DNA of 64,000 bases from the NCBI GenBank assembly GCA_018292915.2, contig JACVVK020000167.1, positions 439,001-503,000 on the forward strand. Reading direction: 5' to 3'. Source of the stretch: Batillaria attramentaria (lineage: Eukaryota > Mollusca > Gastropoda > Batillariidae). Of the stretch, positions 50,858 through 63,574 are shown piece after piece. Numbering within the stretch: position 1 is the first letter of the stretch; each line of letters opens with the position of its first letter. The translations under genes were made by a program, and so were the position numbers. The notes beneath the pieces are model-generated. The model worked only from the letters and a program-made list of their open reading frames with translations, did not search any database and had not been told where the DNA came from.

Positions 50858-53800
50858 TGGTGTCTGCCCTGTAGTGCTACGGACTCTAACTTGTGCTTAG
50901 TGAGAATGGGTGTGCGAAAGTTTGCTGCGTGACTGCAAGTCAAAACCCCGAGAGTTGTGGAGGTTGCTTCTTATTTTATTTTTTAATCCGCACAAATTAT
51001 GATAAGATCAGTTGAGGTTCATCAGTTAAAATGTATTTACCGCGTCATGTGCCACAAATTGCGCTAGGAATTTGGATGGCGTAGAAGTCAGTTGGTGGTA
51101 AGCTTTACAACACATTAACTTACTTTTTACATACTGGGTGCAAATTTGGATAGCTCTCTGAGATAACATGAACATTTTTGAAGGGTTAGAGAAATAGCCT
51201 GGCTCCATGACAGCTCAGTCATGGATGTAATCTTTGTTCTTTTCTTGGTACAAGTAAAACAAAACAACATGGCTTCTGTGCCATTCACCTGTGCTCTAGT
51301 CAGCTAGCATTTCATCAGGAAGTATGGTCAAACCTGCATGATGTACAAAATTGACAAACCAAAGACATGTCATTGCTTTTCCAGAACTTCATTTGTATCT
51401 TGCCAGTCAACATTATTTACTGCAAGGATTTGCAGTGCAACTGGAGCCATTTTAACAAACTTTGGATGACTTCAGAATCTCTGATCTGCTGCGTGAATTG
51501 TATATAATTATGATGATGTATTCGCTATCTTCACATTTACTTTGCACAGACGACAGGCATGAAGGAAATAGAACTAGGATTTGCTTCTTGCTGGCATCTT
51601 CTTTTTTTTATAATTGTGTAGTAATAATGCGTGTTGGAATAGAGCCAGCAGGCATCTTGTTGGCTTTACTTTGTTCTACTTTGTGGGCATTTGAAATTAA
51701 CTACACACATACACTAGAATTACTGAAGAAGGGTTTTATTGAAGAATTCAGGGCAATGCTTGTCTGTTTTTGACAGATTATTACAGATTGGGTGCTTTTT
51801 TGCTCTGTATGTGCTTTTTTTTTTTTTTTTTTTCATTCTCACATGCCAGTGTATGTGCATTATCGTTGGAAAAGCCACAAAACTTTTCTGAAAGCAGTGT
51901 TCCTTATTACGCGCATATGTGCGTTTACGCAGAGATTTCGGAACCTGACGCAGAGGTTTTGAGGCTGTGCTTCACTGATTTTACAAAATGACCCGCTCAA
52001 TTTGGTAGAGATGGTCAAAGTGACACTCAGTTTTGAAAGCTGCAAAATCACTGCAAAAGTCAAATCAGTTGTACGGAGATAGTGCTGTTGATTTTGGTCT
52101 TTATTTACATGGGCATTATTTTACTAATGTTACTACATGTAATATATTTGCCATGTGATCTGCTAGCAGAAAGACATTTCAGGTACTTGCTGTGGGAGTT
52201 TCTTCCCCATCATCCAAATACACGTATTGTGTTTAAACCATCACCAGTTGAAGTGGTTTTGTTAGTGCTGTTGCTTGGGTAATAATCTTTACCAGTCTTC
52301 ATTGAGAAGATTTCTACTAATTTAGGCTGAGTGTAGGCAGAGAAAGCTGAAAGCTTTTGTCAAGCAATTGCTTTGTTTCATCCTGCTTTTGTTTTGTTGA
52401 CATCAGTCCAATCTTAAGTTTAAAAAAATTGTAGATGTTCCTGAAATAACGCGCATCATCATTCTGTCTTTGCAGTCTTTCTCTTTTTTTTTTATTTTGA
52501 CCAGTTGTGTAACACAGTGTTGGTCATGAGCATCATTTTGAACGTCTACCACCACCAGTTGTGTGGAAAATTGTGATACAGCTGCTGAGCACATGCTGTT
52601 CCCGCAATCCAAATCCCTCCTTATCGCTGTGTTTATATTGTGTTTGATGTTATTTTTCCATTTATATCAGTATTTCTCCATGCATGTAGCTTCTTGAATT
52701 GGTGCTTGTTACAGAGATTGTCATGTTTTATGTTGGGGATTTCAGACAGTTGTGTATGCACGAGAATACTTTTAGCTGTTATAATAATTATTATTTGATG
52801 GTTTAGTGGCTACTGTTTGCCGATTGCTGCAAGCATTCCTGGCTTATTGCCTGTCATCATTGTTGTCCGTTTTTGCTTTTGTGTTTGTCATGAGCATCAC
52901 AGAGAATGTCTACCACCACCAGTTCTGCGGAAGATCATGATACATGTAGCGTTCTGTCATACCCCTTAAAATCCCCTCATCAAATTTGGGGGGGTCCATC
53001 ACGAAAAAAAAATATTTGCGCTGGCTTTTTCCTCATTGCCCTGTCTTTGGCGTCACCCAGATGTGCGGGAAGAAAGGACATTATACCCCTGAAAATCAGT
53101 CAAATCCTCATCACAGTCCTGGTTCCGTGCTGGCGATGTGATGACAACTTTACCCTCCAAACCCATCAAAGTGCTATAGCGTGTTGGTCACGTGGTCACT
53201 CGAGCCACAGCCATATCGGTTGCTCTCACCATATCGGCTGCTCTCACCAATTTTAGGGACATCTTTCAAAGTAAAAACGTAAAAGGTGAATACCACAAAT
53301 TCCAGTCCCTTGGTGTTGTGTTGAATGTCATCAGTATCATGGCATCTGTTGTTGTTTGTGATGTGATGACCACTTCCCTGTCCGAACCCATCGCAGGGCC
53401 AAAGCGTTCCAGTCACGTGATCACTCCGCGCCACAGCCACGTCAGCTGCCCCTCTTCCCTCTTAACCTTTGCCACGCGTCGTGTATGTAAACACATGCGT
53501 GCTTTCGAAGAAAACTCCCACGCTGTACGTTATGGGTGCAAAACTACCCATACTTCTAGAGAAGAACCTTAACTGAATTGAATAAACTTGCTTACACTAA
53601 TGTGATGGTCTGTACAGGTTGTATACTGAAAGTGATAGAAGTGTTTTACTTACACTGCCAGGACTGTTGTCATAGCAGCAGCCACTAAAGCAATACTTTT
53701 GTTTGGCAACATTCATCACAATATCTCTTGCTTTCCTTCTTGTGTGTGTGTGTGTCTACCCAACTCTATTCCTCGAGGTTCCTTAAACAGTATGGGTGGT

Positions 53801-54626
53801 TTTGCACCCATGACAAACGGAGTTCACACAGTGTTTTTTCCTTCTTTGAAAGCATGGGTGGTTTTTGCACCCATGATGTACAGGGAGGGTTACACGTTTT
53901 TTGTTGTTTACTTGTCTGTGCTTGCTGTTTATTTAACAAACAAAATCACACAAGTTTCGGTGAGCACCTTCAATACCCTTATCGACAGTGTCATGAAGTT
54001 TTGTGGATCTAGTGGGAAAATTGACTAAACTGTGGATGTTTTGTTTGCATGAAAGTTTGCCATGCCTTACAGCGAAGGTTAATGACATTATTTCAGAGTA
54101 ATGAAACAAAAGACTAATTTTAAACACAGTTTGATACCAGACTTTCTAGTCTCTTAGTATTGTGTTTAATGTCTTTAGTGTCCTAGTGGCAGTGTCTGTT
54201 GATTTTAGTTGATCTCGTGCTACATCATTGCCACTTGAGCCTGGCATCTAGTGAAGGAGAAAGTAGTGAAGAGGTTGGGGGGTGGGGTGATGGTTGTTTT
54301 TTTTTGTTTTTTTAGTGCACTTCTTCCTTCTTTTTTGTGGTTCGTTGTTTCATGAATGTTATATTTGAGGTTCTTGCTTACCAGAGTGTGCATGTTCAGA
54401 AACGTAAGTACTAACCGAGCGGTGGAAGTGGATTGTCAGGCCAACTGCTACACACAAAAAGTTCCTTGTAATTTGTGAATTTTCGAATGAATCCGAGTTG
54501 TGGTTTGTGTCTGCCACAGCATGCACGCTTCAGGAATTCCATTAGTTTCAAAAATATCTTTTTGTGTGTGTGTTTTTGTGTATTTGTTTTTGCTTTTGTG
54601 GGGTTTTTCTGGGGGTTTTTTTGGTT

Positions 54627-54658
<32 letters not shown>

Positions 54659-55340
54659 GGTAGGGTATTGTGCTTGCAAACATTTTAGAGAAATAATTTG
54701 ACAAAATTGTCTCCCACTTTTCCTATCATGAACATGCTCATTGCACGTTCAGGTGTTTTGTGTCTTTCTCTCCAATACAGCCATGTATTAAAATTTTTGT
54801 GTATGTGTATTCGCTGTTTGTTTAATCATTTGATACCTATATTTGTCAGTAGATGCGGGTTTAGCTGGCAGTATTGTACAACCTGTGATCCAGGTAATCT
54901 CCAGCATGTCTCTTTATGATACACCCCCCTCCCCCCCCCCCCAATCCCTCTTCCCCCAACAATAGAAGACTTTTTTTGTCTGCAGAGTGAATTGCTTGGC
55001 GAGTGCATGATGATCTCTATTGCCAGTATGTTAGCGTCACTTTCCATAACCCTAAATGTTGTGCCACTATTCTTTTTCTGTCAATTCAGACAATGACAGT
55101 AACTTAAGAGCTGTGCTATTTTTTACCCTCTTGTGTCTTGCTTTTTTTTTTATCACTCACTCACTCACTCATTTGTCATGCTGACTCCTTTGTCCACGGT
55201 TGTCCGGTATGCTCTCCATGTTATCAGTTTCCCTTGGTGAACAAACTACGCAGTAGTCTTTATCTATATGTATTTGACTGAAAGCCGGAGTGCGCAATAA
55301 GTGCTAAGCACCTATGAATGTTTTTTGCCGTCTGCTGCCT
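50858..55340 (+). other. RO60 3' untranslated/flanking DNA, no further gene recognised
   Basis: AATAAA occurs near 53580 and 55344 in the transcript sense. Contents seen: a family D repeat copy inverted at about 51890-52050; a word of about 60 bp (GTCTACCACCACCAGTT core) duplicated at about 52525 and 52910; CATGGGTG hairpins at 53790-53880; a poly-G run at 54638-54661. Nothing else has coding support. Confidence 0.45.
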
Positions 55341-55861
55341 GTTAATAAAGGATAGAAGCAAGTGTTGTCGATGGACTGGTATTCGTTTTGTTATATTTCA
55401 ACATTATCAAATAGCATTACATGCACACGTTCCAGTTACATTGCATCCATCTTTACCATAGTGTATGACTGGGAGAGATTCATACTGGGAGAGATTCATG
55501 CTGTTGTAGCTCTCCCTGTTCACACGGACAGTAAACATCAGAATATTGCATTTATAGATCTGCTAACCTTAATGTCTGAATATGTTTGTCAGGCATACAA
55601 CAACGCTGTGAAAAACTCCAACATGCTTAATCCATGCATCAGAATCAGTCACTTGGCACACAATATAGCATCTGAAACCATTCTGGTGACTCCAGTTGGT
55701 GTATACGCTGTTCTACGCACATAGAAGTGTACCGTGTGCTAATCAGACGATGTTTGGGTGCTGACTGAAGAGACCTAGACAGCACTCAGTAGTGGCTATT
55801 TTTAGTGACTTTGCTGATTAGCATGTAGTTCATGCAGGTATGGAAGCGTTAGGCCAAAGAA

Positions 55862-56291
55862 TGTATGGTATGGTATGGAATGGTATGGTAGACTTCTCCT
55901 CGGCGCACATATCTATCTCTGCTGAAATGCTCACGGCGCCGCAGAGCTGGAGGACGAAGCAGTGAAAGCCTGCTGCCGCTAAGCGCTACTTTATGTGCAA
56001 ACCTCCCCCCTGCTATTCACTCTGGTGCGTGCGACAGTATTTCTGTTTTACCACGCCACCGGCCACAGCCTACTCTTCTTCGAGAGATGAACGTGGGATT
56101 TTTAGCGTGCACACTTGATGTATATGCTTGCGTGCGTACACGAAGGCGAGACAGGCACCGTAAACGAGTCTGCACATGGATCTGACTCGATATGGTAAGG
56201 AAAAATCCCACCATATTCCTGCCCACCGGGGACTCGAACCAGGCAGCTCAGGATCCGAAGTCGGATGCCTTAACCACTAGACCAAATCCCC
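55862..56291 (-). mobile_element. tRNA-derived SINE, family B, full-length copy
   Basis: Minus from 56291: GGGGATTTGGTCTAGTGG holds the A box and GGTTCGAGTCCCC the B box, followed by a body shared with 29740-30087 and a short (CCATA)n tail (55862-55890). The anticodon-arm region GACTTCGGATC is still recognisable. The acceptor does not pair, so it is not a tRNA gene. Confidence 0.85.
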
Positions 56292-56995
56292 TGTCAGACC
56301 AAATCCCATGTCATATGTCATATTTGTCTCCTATCAGAAGTCTGGAAAATGGTTGCCTGTCCAATAGAAACATCTGTTCATCCGGCAAAAAGCCTTCAAG
56401 ATAGTAAGCAGCAGCTTTTCCCTCAAAACTCATTACAAACAGAGATTTTCAGACAGATTATTTCAAATGCACAGATATACTCACAACCACAACTGTTCCC
56501 AAATGAAAGCAGCTTTTGCAGCCTAGAAATTGTGTTGGTAAGCATTTAAAACAGACACCAGAAGAAGTCCAGTGAATGCCACGTGTTGGCTGGTGGTATA
56601 TGTATTAACTGGATAATGTATCGGTGAAATGTTTACGACAAAAGTGTAAACTGCACAAATCTTCATAATGCTTCAGTCAAAATAAACACAAAGTAAAGCA
56701 GTCTGGCAAACAAATGATCACAGAACTGAAAATTACTTGCAATAGAACAGTGGGTCAATTGAATGCATAAACAAGTTCATGAAAGAAAAACGATGGAAGT
56801 CACAGTAAGTTGAAAGACACTGAATCTGATGGGCTTAGGACACATCTAAAATTAATTATGGCACAAGCTCTTGATTCAATTTGATTTGTGGGGCAGGGTG
56901 TGTGTGTGTGAGTAAAGCTGTGATAATGTACTTCATTATTTTTGTGGCCTGTAAGTTTTGTCTCTGGCACACTTAAGTCTTTAAATATTTTAACC

Positions 56996-57150
56996 TTTAC
57001 GCATTGGGACGCGAGCCGGCTCGGGTCACTCTCAACAGCCGTAGGCACCGACCCGCGAACCGATTCGTGTTGCCCTAAACAGCCGGCAGCTGCATGCACG
57101 TCAGCAGGGAAGTAGGTCACTGGCCAAGCTCACGATGTCAAAGAGTTAAG
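56996..57150. mobile_element. possible TTAA-flanked miniature element
   Basis: Begins TTAACCTTTACGC and ends GTCAAAGAGTTAA. The right end equals the terminus of the 92-bp palindrome at 5567-5658 (TTAACTCTTTGAC). The interior is GC-rich, with CGAGCCGGCTCGGG. The left end is a weaker match. Confidence 0.4.
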
Positions 57151-57498
57151 AGGTTGGGGAGGTGAGCGCACAGTGCATCATGCATTTCAAATGTGCGGGC
57201 GATTCAGTGCCAAAGAGGGAGGTTTTCTGGTTGTGATGTGTGTATGTTTACGCTAAATTATCTGCCCTGGTTTGAACCTTGAATAGTTACTGCGTGCGGC
57301 TGTTGGTATTGTATACATGTCATTATAATTTCCAACAGAACAGACACTGTACTTTCTCATTTGGGATAATACGTAATCTGTCTTATCTTATGTACTGCCC
57401 TTAGAATGTGAAAAAAAAACAAACCTTTCTGTTTAGACTTTCAAATTCACTAAATGTTTGATACTGCTGTTATCATCCACTTTTCCTTTCCCTGACCT

Positions 57499-60224
57499 CT
57501 AGGGGGAAAGCTTGCTGAGGAATGAGAAGAGCAACTTGTGGAACACGGCTGGCTGATTCATGTAGCAGGCATGACCAGCGTCTGGAATCTCTGCTATCTG
57601 GGAATGAGGCAGCGATTTCAGGTCATCTCTGCTGGTGAATCCCAGACTGGAGTCATTGGCGCCATACACGATCAGTGTGGGCAGCTGATGAGAACACAAA
57701 ATAATGCTGTTGAAAACAGAAACCCTAAGAATGCTTTGCTTAACCCTTCACTGCCAGCCTGCTCAGCGCCAGGTGTTTTCTGGCTGACTGCAGCCTCTGT
57801 ACACCTCTAGTATTTAATCTCTTGTAACTTCTGAACAAAAGCACCAATTTACTTATTTTTTTTAAAAAAATGGTAGCAGAGTGGATGTACTTTTAGAGGT
57901 GTATATTTGTTTTGCTCGATCTACTCATGTGAATTTTGAAAAAAAAAAGGCCTGTGTCTCTCAAAGGGCATAACACTCTATGTGCCATGCTCGCCGAAGT
58001 GCGCGATCGGCCCTCATCTCCATGCACACAAAAATGCGAGACTGGCGCTGTAAGGGTTAAAACATGTTGCTGCAGATTTCATTTTTTGCCACTCACCACC
58101 CCCCTCCCAAGACATTCACTTTGTCAAATTGAAAAAACTTGAGAAAATTTTACAAGTACTTCCGGTCACGTGGAAGCAACAGCATGGGAACAGACAAAGA
58201 TAATTTACATATGCTGCACACTGCTGTGCTGGACAACATGGACTCTGGTTAAAAAAACAAAACAAAAAACTCAGCTGTATATGAAATTTCCTATAGTGAT
58301 AAAGAACAAAGATGTAGCAGTCAGTTATACCTGGCTGCTGGGGTATTTTCCCTTCAACTCGCCCGTCATGACTGGAGCGACAGGAACGTAACCAATGGCT
58401 CGCTGCGTTGACTGAGACGGGTCCTGGAAAAGATACGGGAGAGCGAAGCTGCCACTCATTGATGGGCTGATGATGACCGGCTTGCTCTGTATCGTGCTGA
58501 CAACGGCTGCTATGAAGTCGCCCCTGGACGTATTACCCAGAGAGACGTCCTTGCTTTTGCCATAACCTGCATACACAGTAAATAACTAAATGCAGAACTT
58601 ACATGTACAAAGCCATTCAAATGTGCAGTTAACATGCTAGTGCCATGTTTTCTAGGCGTCCAAGAAGCTAACTTGTGTCTTGGAAAAGTTTCGCTTGCGA
58701 GTGTGGATATACATGTACCCCCAAAAAGCTCTCATCGTAGATGCTGTTTACACTTTGTGACATTCAAGTTCTATGACTGAGTGGTTGGTCTTGCTAACAA
58801 GAATCTCGCTCATTGTATCAACAGCGTCATTGTGTACCCTTCTGTTGGGTCACCGTCAGTGCCAGCATTTGAGATGATGTCACTGTGTGTCAGTGTTCCC
58901 GATTACACACAGGTGTGTGTATTTGTACGCACAAAACTTTGCACTTTAAATTTGCACAAATTTGAGAACAGCACGTCACAGGGGACGCACGTTTTTGGTC
59001 TCGCTGTGACAAACAATATTTTTCCAACACTCTCCCGGAAACTCAATGAACAAAACGCGATCTGTAACTAGCAGTGGGCACTTGGAGCAATGCATTTCCA
59101 CTGAGCCACTGTGTATGACAAACAGATTCCATTTGGCCTAGGCACTCTGGGACTCCTACTTGAATACTTCAAGTGAACACCAACAACAAATGGGTTTGAC
59201 TTTCAGACAAAAGACCACAGACCCTCAAAATTGACAAAAGGACCCCCAAAAGTATGGAGAGAGGGTCCAAAGGACCCTTTGAATCACAGGAAACACTGTG
59301 TGTACATGTCTACGTGGCGAGATGCTAGACAACGCCGAAACAGCTCAGAGTTATCTGTGTCATGTAAGCACAAAAATCTTAAAGAGTGGACCTTGTATGT
59401 CTGGTTGAGAGGTGTGACTGTGACGTACATTACTCAGGAACTGACCTTCACTTTCTTCGTAAACAGAATATCAAGAGAACAAGAGTAAAGAGAAATAAAT
59501 TATTGTAAAGCACCTATAATGTATGATTCAACATGACTTGTCTTTTTGCTGCTGTTCTCAGGAAGGACCACAAGCACTCGCCTGTTGCCAAATGTGAGAT
59601 TTCCTGTCCGGCGAACCAATCTATGTTTCTTGTAGCGCAAATGAATTTCGCAAGACAGCAGCGATCGTCAAATGTGTCAGGACCATGGTAGCCATTCGGG
59701 CCACCGCCCTGAACAAAACTGGTAGCCCGTAAAAAATTCTGGAAGCCGGAGTGGCTGCTAGGTTCTTATTCATCTCAGAATTCCTCCTCGCCATTCGGGC
59801 TACCGCTACCGGAGCTTTCACTCGCCCGACGGTAAATTTGGTAGCGAAAGCGAGCGGGCGAGCGCATTTGACGATCGCTGAGACAGCATCATCGAATTTC
59901 AGTTTACCGAAATCGGTTCTAACCACGCAAAGCCTTGCATGAACAGTTCTCACGTTGTCTGCTTTGTTTCTCCGTTGTCTTATCAATTGTATAACCTGTC
60001 ACGTGTTACCTTTTATCTTCATTAGTTTCAATTCCTTATACATAATACACACACACTCAAACACACTGTAATGAATCTGTTCGGGCTATTAGAAAAATAT
60101 TCAGGCACCCAGTTTTCACATGGCTTGTACCGAAAAATAATGGCTACTGAGGTTCCTACACTGGTACTCCCTGGCTCTTGGTGCTACTTCTTGTGGTAGT
60201 GGTGGCAGTGATGTGTGTGAGTGA

Positions 60225-60267
<43 letters not shown>

Positions 60268-61041
60268 TGTGTGTGTGTGTGTGTGCACATGAGAGAGACA
60301 AAGACAGACAGAGAGCCAGAGAGAGAGGTTTTTCACACCTGGCAAGTCAATGGCAACAGCATGGTATCCCCAGGCAGCAAGGTACTGCAGGGTGCCAATG
60401 TCCACCCAGTTCTGCGAGGTAAACGCCTGTCCATGCAGCAACAGAACTGTCAGTTTTGGTGTTCCTGATGCTGGTGCTGTCTGCTGGCTGAAGATGTCCA
60501 AGGTCTGCGCACACCGGTGGAACGCCCAGGTGAAGACAAGTCTTTTATTAGTCTTACCAGAGACATAGATATAAAAAAGAAATGTCTCTGGTCTTACCAC
60601 CTGTCTCTGGTCTTACCATCTATGTCTCTGGTCTTACCCTTTTCATTGAAAACTATGATCACGCACGGACATTTATATAGCTTTTGCCTGCGATTAGACA
60701 GGCATTCGGTTGCAGCAGGGACCTACATTCTATGCAAGTCCCTGGTTGCAGCTACAAATATACATGAACACTACATTCAACTAACAACATCCCACCCCTC
60801 CCTCATCGCATGAAAGCAAACTCAACAACTGATTGTGATCTTGGATTGTAGTACGTGGACGTACGGGTTAATTTCAAGCTTTGTGCAGAGCAATAAGACT
60901 TGCATCCTCTGCCTTACACGGTCTGACGCATACCTTGCCCCCAATACACACGGCTAGGGGTCCGGTCTTCACTTCTACAGCAGACGACACTTCGGGACAA
61001 GCGGGAACACTTGCAACGTCAATCGTTTTGCTGCCGCTCAT
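57499..61041 (-). CDS. ABHD14B: ABHD14B-like alpha/beta hydrolase, 4 exons
   Basis: A small serine hydrolase; the human protein removes acetyl groups from lysines and passes them to coenzyme A. Exons on the minus strand: 60934-61041, 60339-60504, 58331-58566, 57499-57684, all in phase, 231 aa. Visible hallmarks: LLLHGQAF oxyanion strand in exon 2; DIGTLQYLAAWGYHAVAIDLPG; nucleophile elbow SPSMSGS with Ser127; acid Asp181 in VYGANDS; His208 in DAGHACY. So the catalytic triad is complete. There is no signal peptide or membrane helix, which fits cytosolic ABHD14B better than membrane-anchored ABHD14A. The start at 61041 has the only in-frame ATG before the body. The N-terminal about 35 residues are longer and unlike the human one. 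Confidence 0.93.
57740..58060. mobile_element. TTAA-flanked MITE
   Basis: TTAACCCTTCACTGCCAG on the left is matched by inverted CTGGCGCTGTAAGGGTTAA on the right (TTAACCCTTACAGCGCCAG). TTAA at both ends fits piggyBac-like insertion. It lies in the last intron of the ABHD14B-like gene. Confidence 0.65.
58891..59300. mobile_element. hAT-like MITE, CAGTGTTCC-ended family, copy 3 (uninterrupted)
   Basis: CAGTGTTCCCGATTAC on the left, GGAAACACTG on the right. It is inverted relative to copies at 6210-6495 and 24905-25862 and gives the family length as about 410 bp. It lies in the ABHD14B-like gene, between exons 2 and 3. Confidence 0.7.
59659..59880. mobile_element. 222-bp MITE, CAGCGATCGTC-ended, copy 2
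   Basis: Same length and ends as 9301-9522, here with perfectly inverted CAGCGATCGTCAAATG termini. The 6-bp duplication AGACAG flanks it (59653-59658 and 59881-59886). Differences from copy 1 are few, so the family moved recently. It lies in the second intron of the ABHD14B-like gene. Confidence 0.88.
60224..60287. repeat. (GT)n microsatellite
   Basis: GT run, about 50 bp behind the donor of exon 2 of the ABHD14B-like gene (minus strand). Confidence 0.95.
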
Positions 61042-61424
61042 TTTGTTTTCAAATTACACAGTCCTGTCTGTAATTTCAACTACCATTTGCTGAAAAGCCG
61101 AGCCACGCCAACGCTGGATGCTGCTCAGTGTTTTTTTTTTTTGCAAAGCAACGCAGTGTAAAAAGCCTAGTATATCGAGAAGTTCTCTGGCCTTGAACCC
61201 TTCGGGTCATCAGAGCTATTACCTCCCCTGATGCGCTCAACGGTAGCCCCGTTTGCGCAAAAATGCGTTTGGTCCAGAGTCTGTGTGAGAGATTGTTTTC
61301 ACCCTCTGAATCTTTCTGAAGTTTTCAGATACATGTACATGTCGTGAGTTGTTGTACACAAAGGCATGACAACCTGATGACCTCACAATCTCTAGCTTGT
61401 AAAGAAAAATTATGTCTAGTGAAG

Positions 61425-61428
<4 letters not shown>

Positions 61429-61459
<31 letters not shown>

Positions 61460-61466
61460 CCAGCAA

Positions 61467-61502
<36 letters not shown>
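61429..61502. repeat. (CA)n microsatellite
   Basis: Two CA runs split by a GCCAGCAACC spacer, in the flank between the ABHD14B-like gene and the SOCS-box gene. From 61050 to about 63570 no other gene is supported. Most of it is probably 3'-untranslated or flanking DNA of the minus-strand SOCS-box gene. Confidence 0.95.
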
Positions 61503-61504
<2 letters not shown>

Positions 61505-63574
61505 CATGCCATAAATTCTGTTTATTTCAATGAATATATGCTTTGCATTGGGAGGAAAGACAGGTATGAAAGGATTGCGAAGTTACTTGACCCTTAGTCA
61601 CAAACTATTTTTATTGTTCTAACACTTCTATTAACCGGCCATTACCCTATAAGCCCCGTGTGAAACATGCACCCAGCACTTTTACATTTTTGCTCATCAC
61701 TCTTGTCTTTTTCAAACCTGTCTTGACACTTCAGGAATTCCTTGAGGAGAATTAGAACTAGCCTATAATCTAAACATGACATCAGTATCTCAAGAAACAA
61801 TGCAGTCAAGTACATACATGTGGTCTAGCTATGCCGGGACTGGGTGAAAAAAAAAAAGCCACTTTTACGTGTTTTGTTCAGGGCTCTCTCAGTTTTCAAA
61901 TCTGTGTTCTGAGACAGGTATTTTCAAGAAGCGTTAGAACTACTGTACAAGTTACAACATGTGTACAGGCTGAACACTATGATCAGTATCTTCAGAAACA
62001 ATGAAATAAACAATGTCTAAGTCAGGTACATGCATATATATGTACAGTAGTCATTCCTCTCAATGGCTACGCATAGACACATAAGGGTGATCTGGCTTGA
62101 GTTTTGCTTATTTCTGTGTTTGTGAAAATATCTAAGCTATATTTTACACTGCTCTTGATTATCGACTCTTTCACTAGATCTGCAAAATATACATGTACTT
62201 TAAAAATGACAAAGCAATCTGCAGAAACACACACTAGTAGTTGGGAATTTTCCAGCATTTCCCTATGTAAGTTATATACTGGATGCCTGGCACCTAACAA
62301 TGTATGAATCAAAAGTTTCAGAGCCTCATACAGTAAAGGATAAATGTTGGAGACAAAAATAAAAGCTATGTGTACCAGATTCACAAACATTAATACACAC
62401 AACCAGGGAATCATTTTACATACATAATACATTTGTACATACATTACTGATGAGTATGCATGTATGTAAATTCATGTCATCCTTTCCAATTCTGTAAAGT
62501 CTACCATGATCTGGAAAAGGGGCGTTTAAGCATTCTGGATTTGATAAGCATGTACGCCCTTTATCAACACAACTGTAGATCTATGTTAGCACTAAACTGC
62601 CATTTTCTTAACTGGCAGACAAGACAGACATTATGCAAGTCATATATTAAAATTTCACACACACACACACACTGTGTGTGTGATTTACATGCAGGCCAGT
62701 GTCAATGTTCACCCACAGCAGATCTATACATTAGAAATCCCTGTATGTAAAGTAACAAAACTTCCAATGTTTGAGTACATCACATCAGTATAAGATGGGT
62801 TTAGCATTCATCCACCAGGTCATATGATGCAGATCAGATAATTTATCAAACTTTGCTGTACATCACAGTCAAAAAAAAAAAAAAAAAATTATCAACACTT
62901 TTCTTCGGATGTTCAGAGATTTATTCTTTGTCTAGCATGTTAACCTTCACTGATTGTTTGTGGACTTTCATCCACACATCAGTGACTTTTTACAGTTTTC
63001 ATGAAATTTCATGGCTTTCTTAATAAGGGTTTTGGGGAAGTGCTCACCGAAGATCATGTAATTTTGATCGTCAACAAACGAGTAGATCTATAGACAATTT
63101 TTTAAAAAGTACAAGAAGCACGCAAAGAGTTGCAAAAATCACCCTCCGTAAAAAAGGCAAACATGGATATAACCTGACAAATCATTAAATGATAAAGTGG
63201 GTACAATTTATTCTAAGGACATCTGGCAGGCTTATGCTAGCCAAAGTCGTTGAGGTACAGTACAACGTATGCTGGGGAAATGAATACAAAATATCGGACT
63301 CCGACTACGAGAACTGTTTAGAATAGGACACAATACAGGTCAACCATGGTGAGAAAAATAGGGTACAAAAATCTGAAAACGCAACATTCAACGCTGTAGG
63401 AGAAAGCACTGTGCTTGTTTGCACAGTCCAAGTGTCACTTTTGGTGTTCTGTGGTTTTGTTTTCAGTGTGCGTTTTTACGATGCTTAGTGTCCCTGCAGT
63501 CACCTGTTTAGTGGTTTTATAGATTAATAGGGGTCATCTGAGAAAGTGCGAACACAACTGTCTCCTGTTTCTCC

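Noticed and set aside
55362..55724. 120-codon open frame on plus
   Set aside because: No domain, no splice or neighbour support, and it contains a short internal duplication; probably chance.
62067..62444. 125-codon open frame on minus
   Set aside because: No recognisable family; lies where the 3' flank of the SOCS-box gene is expected.
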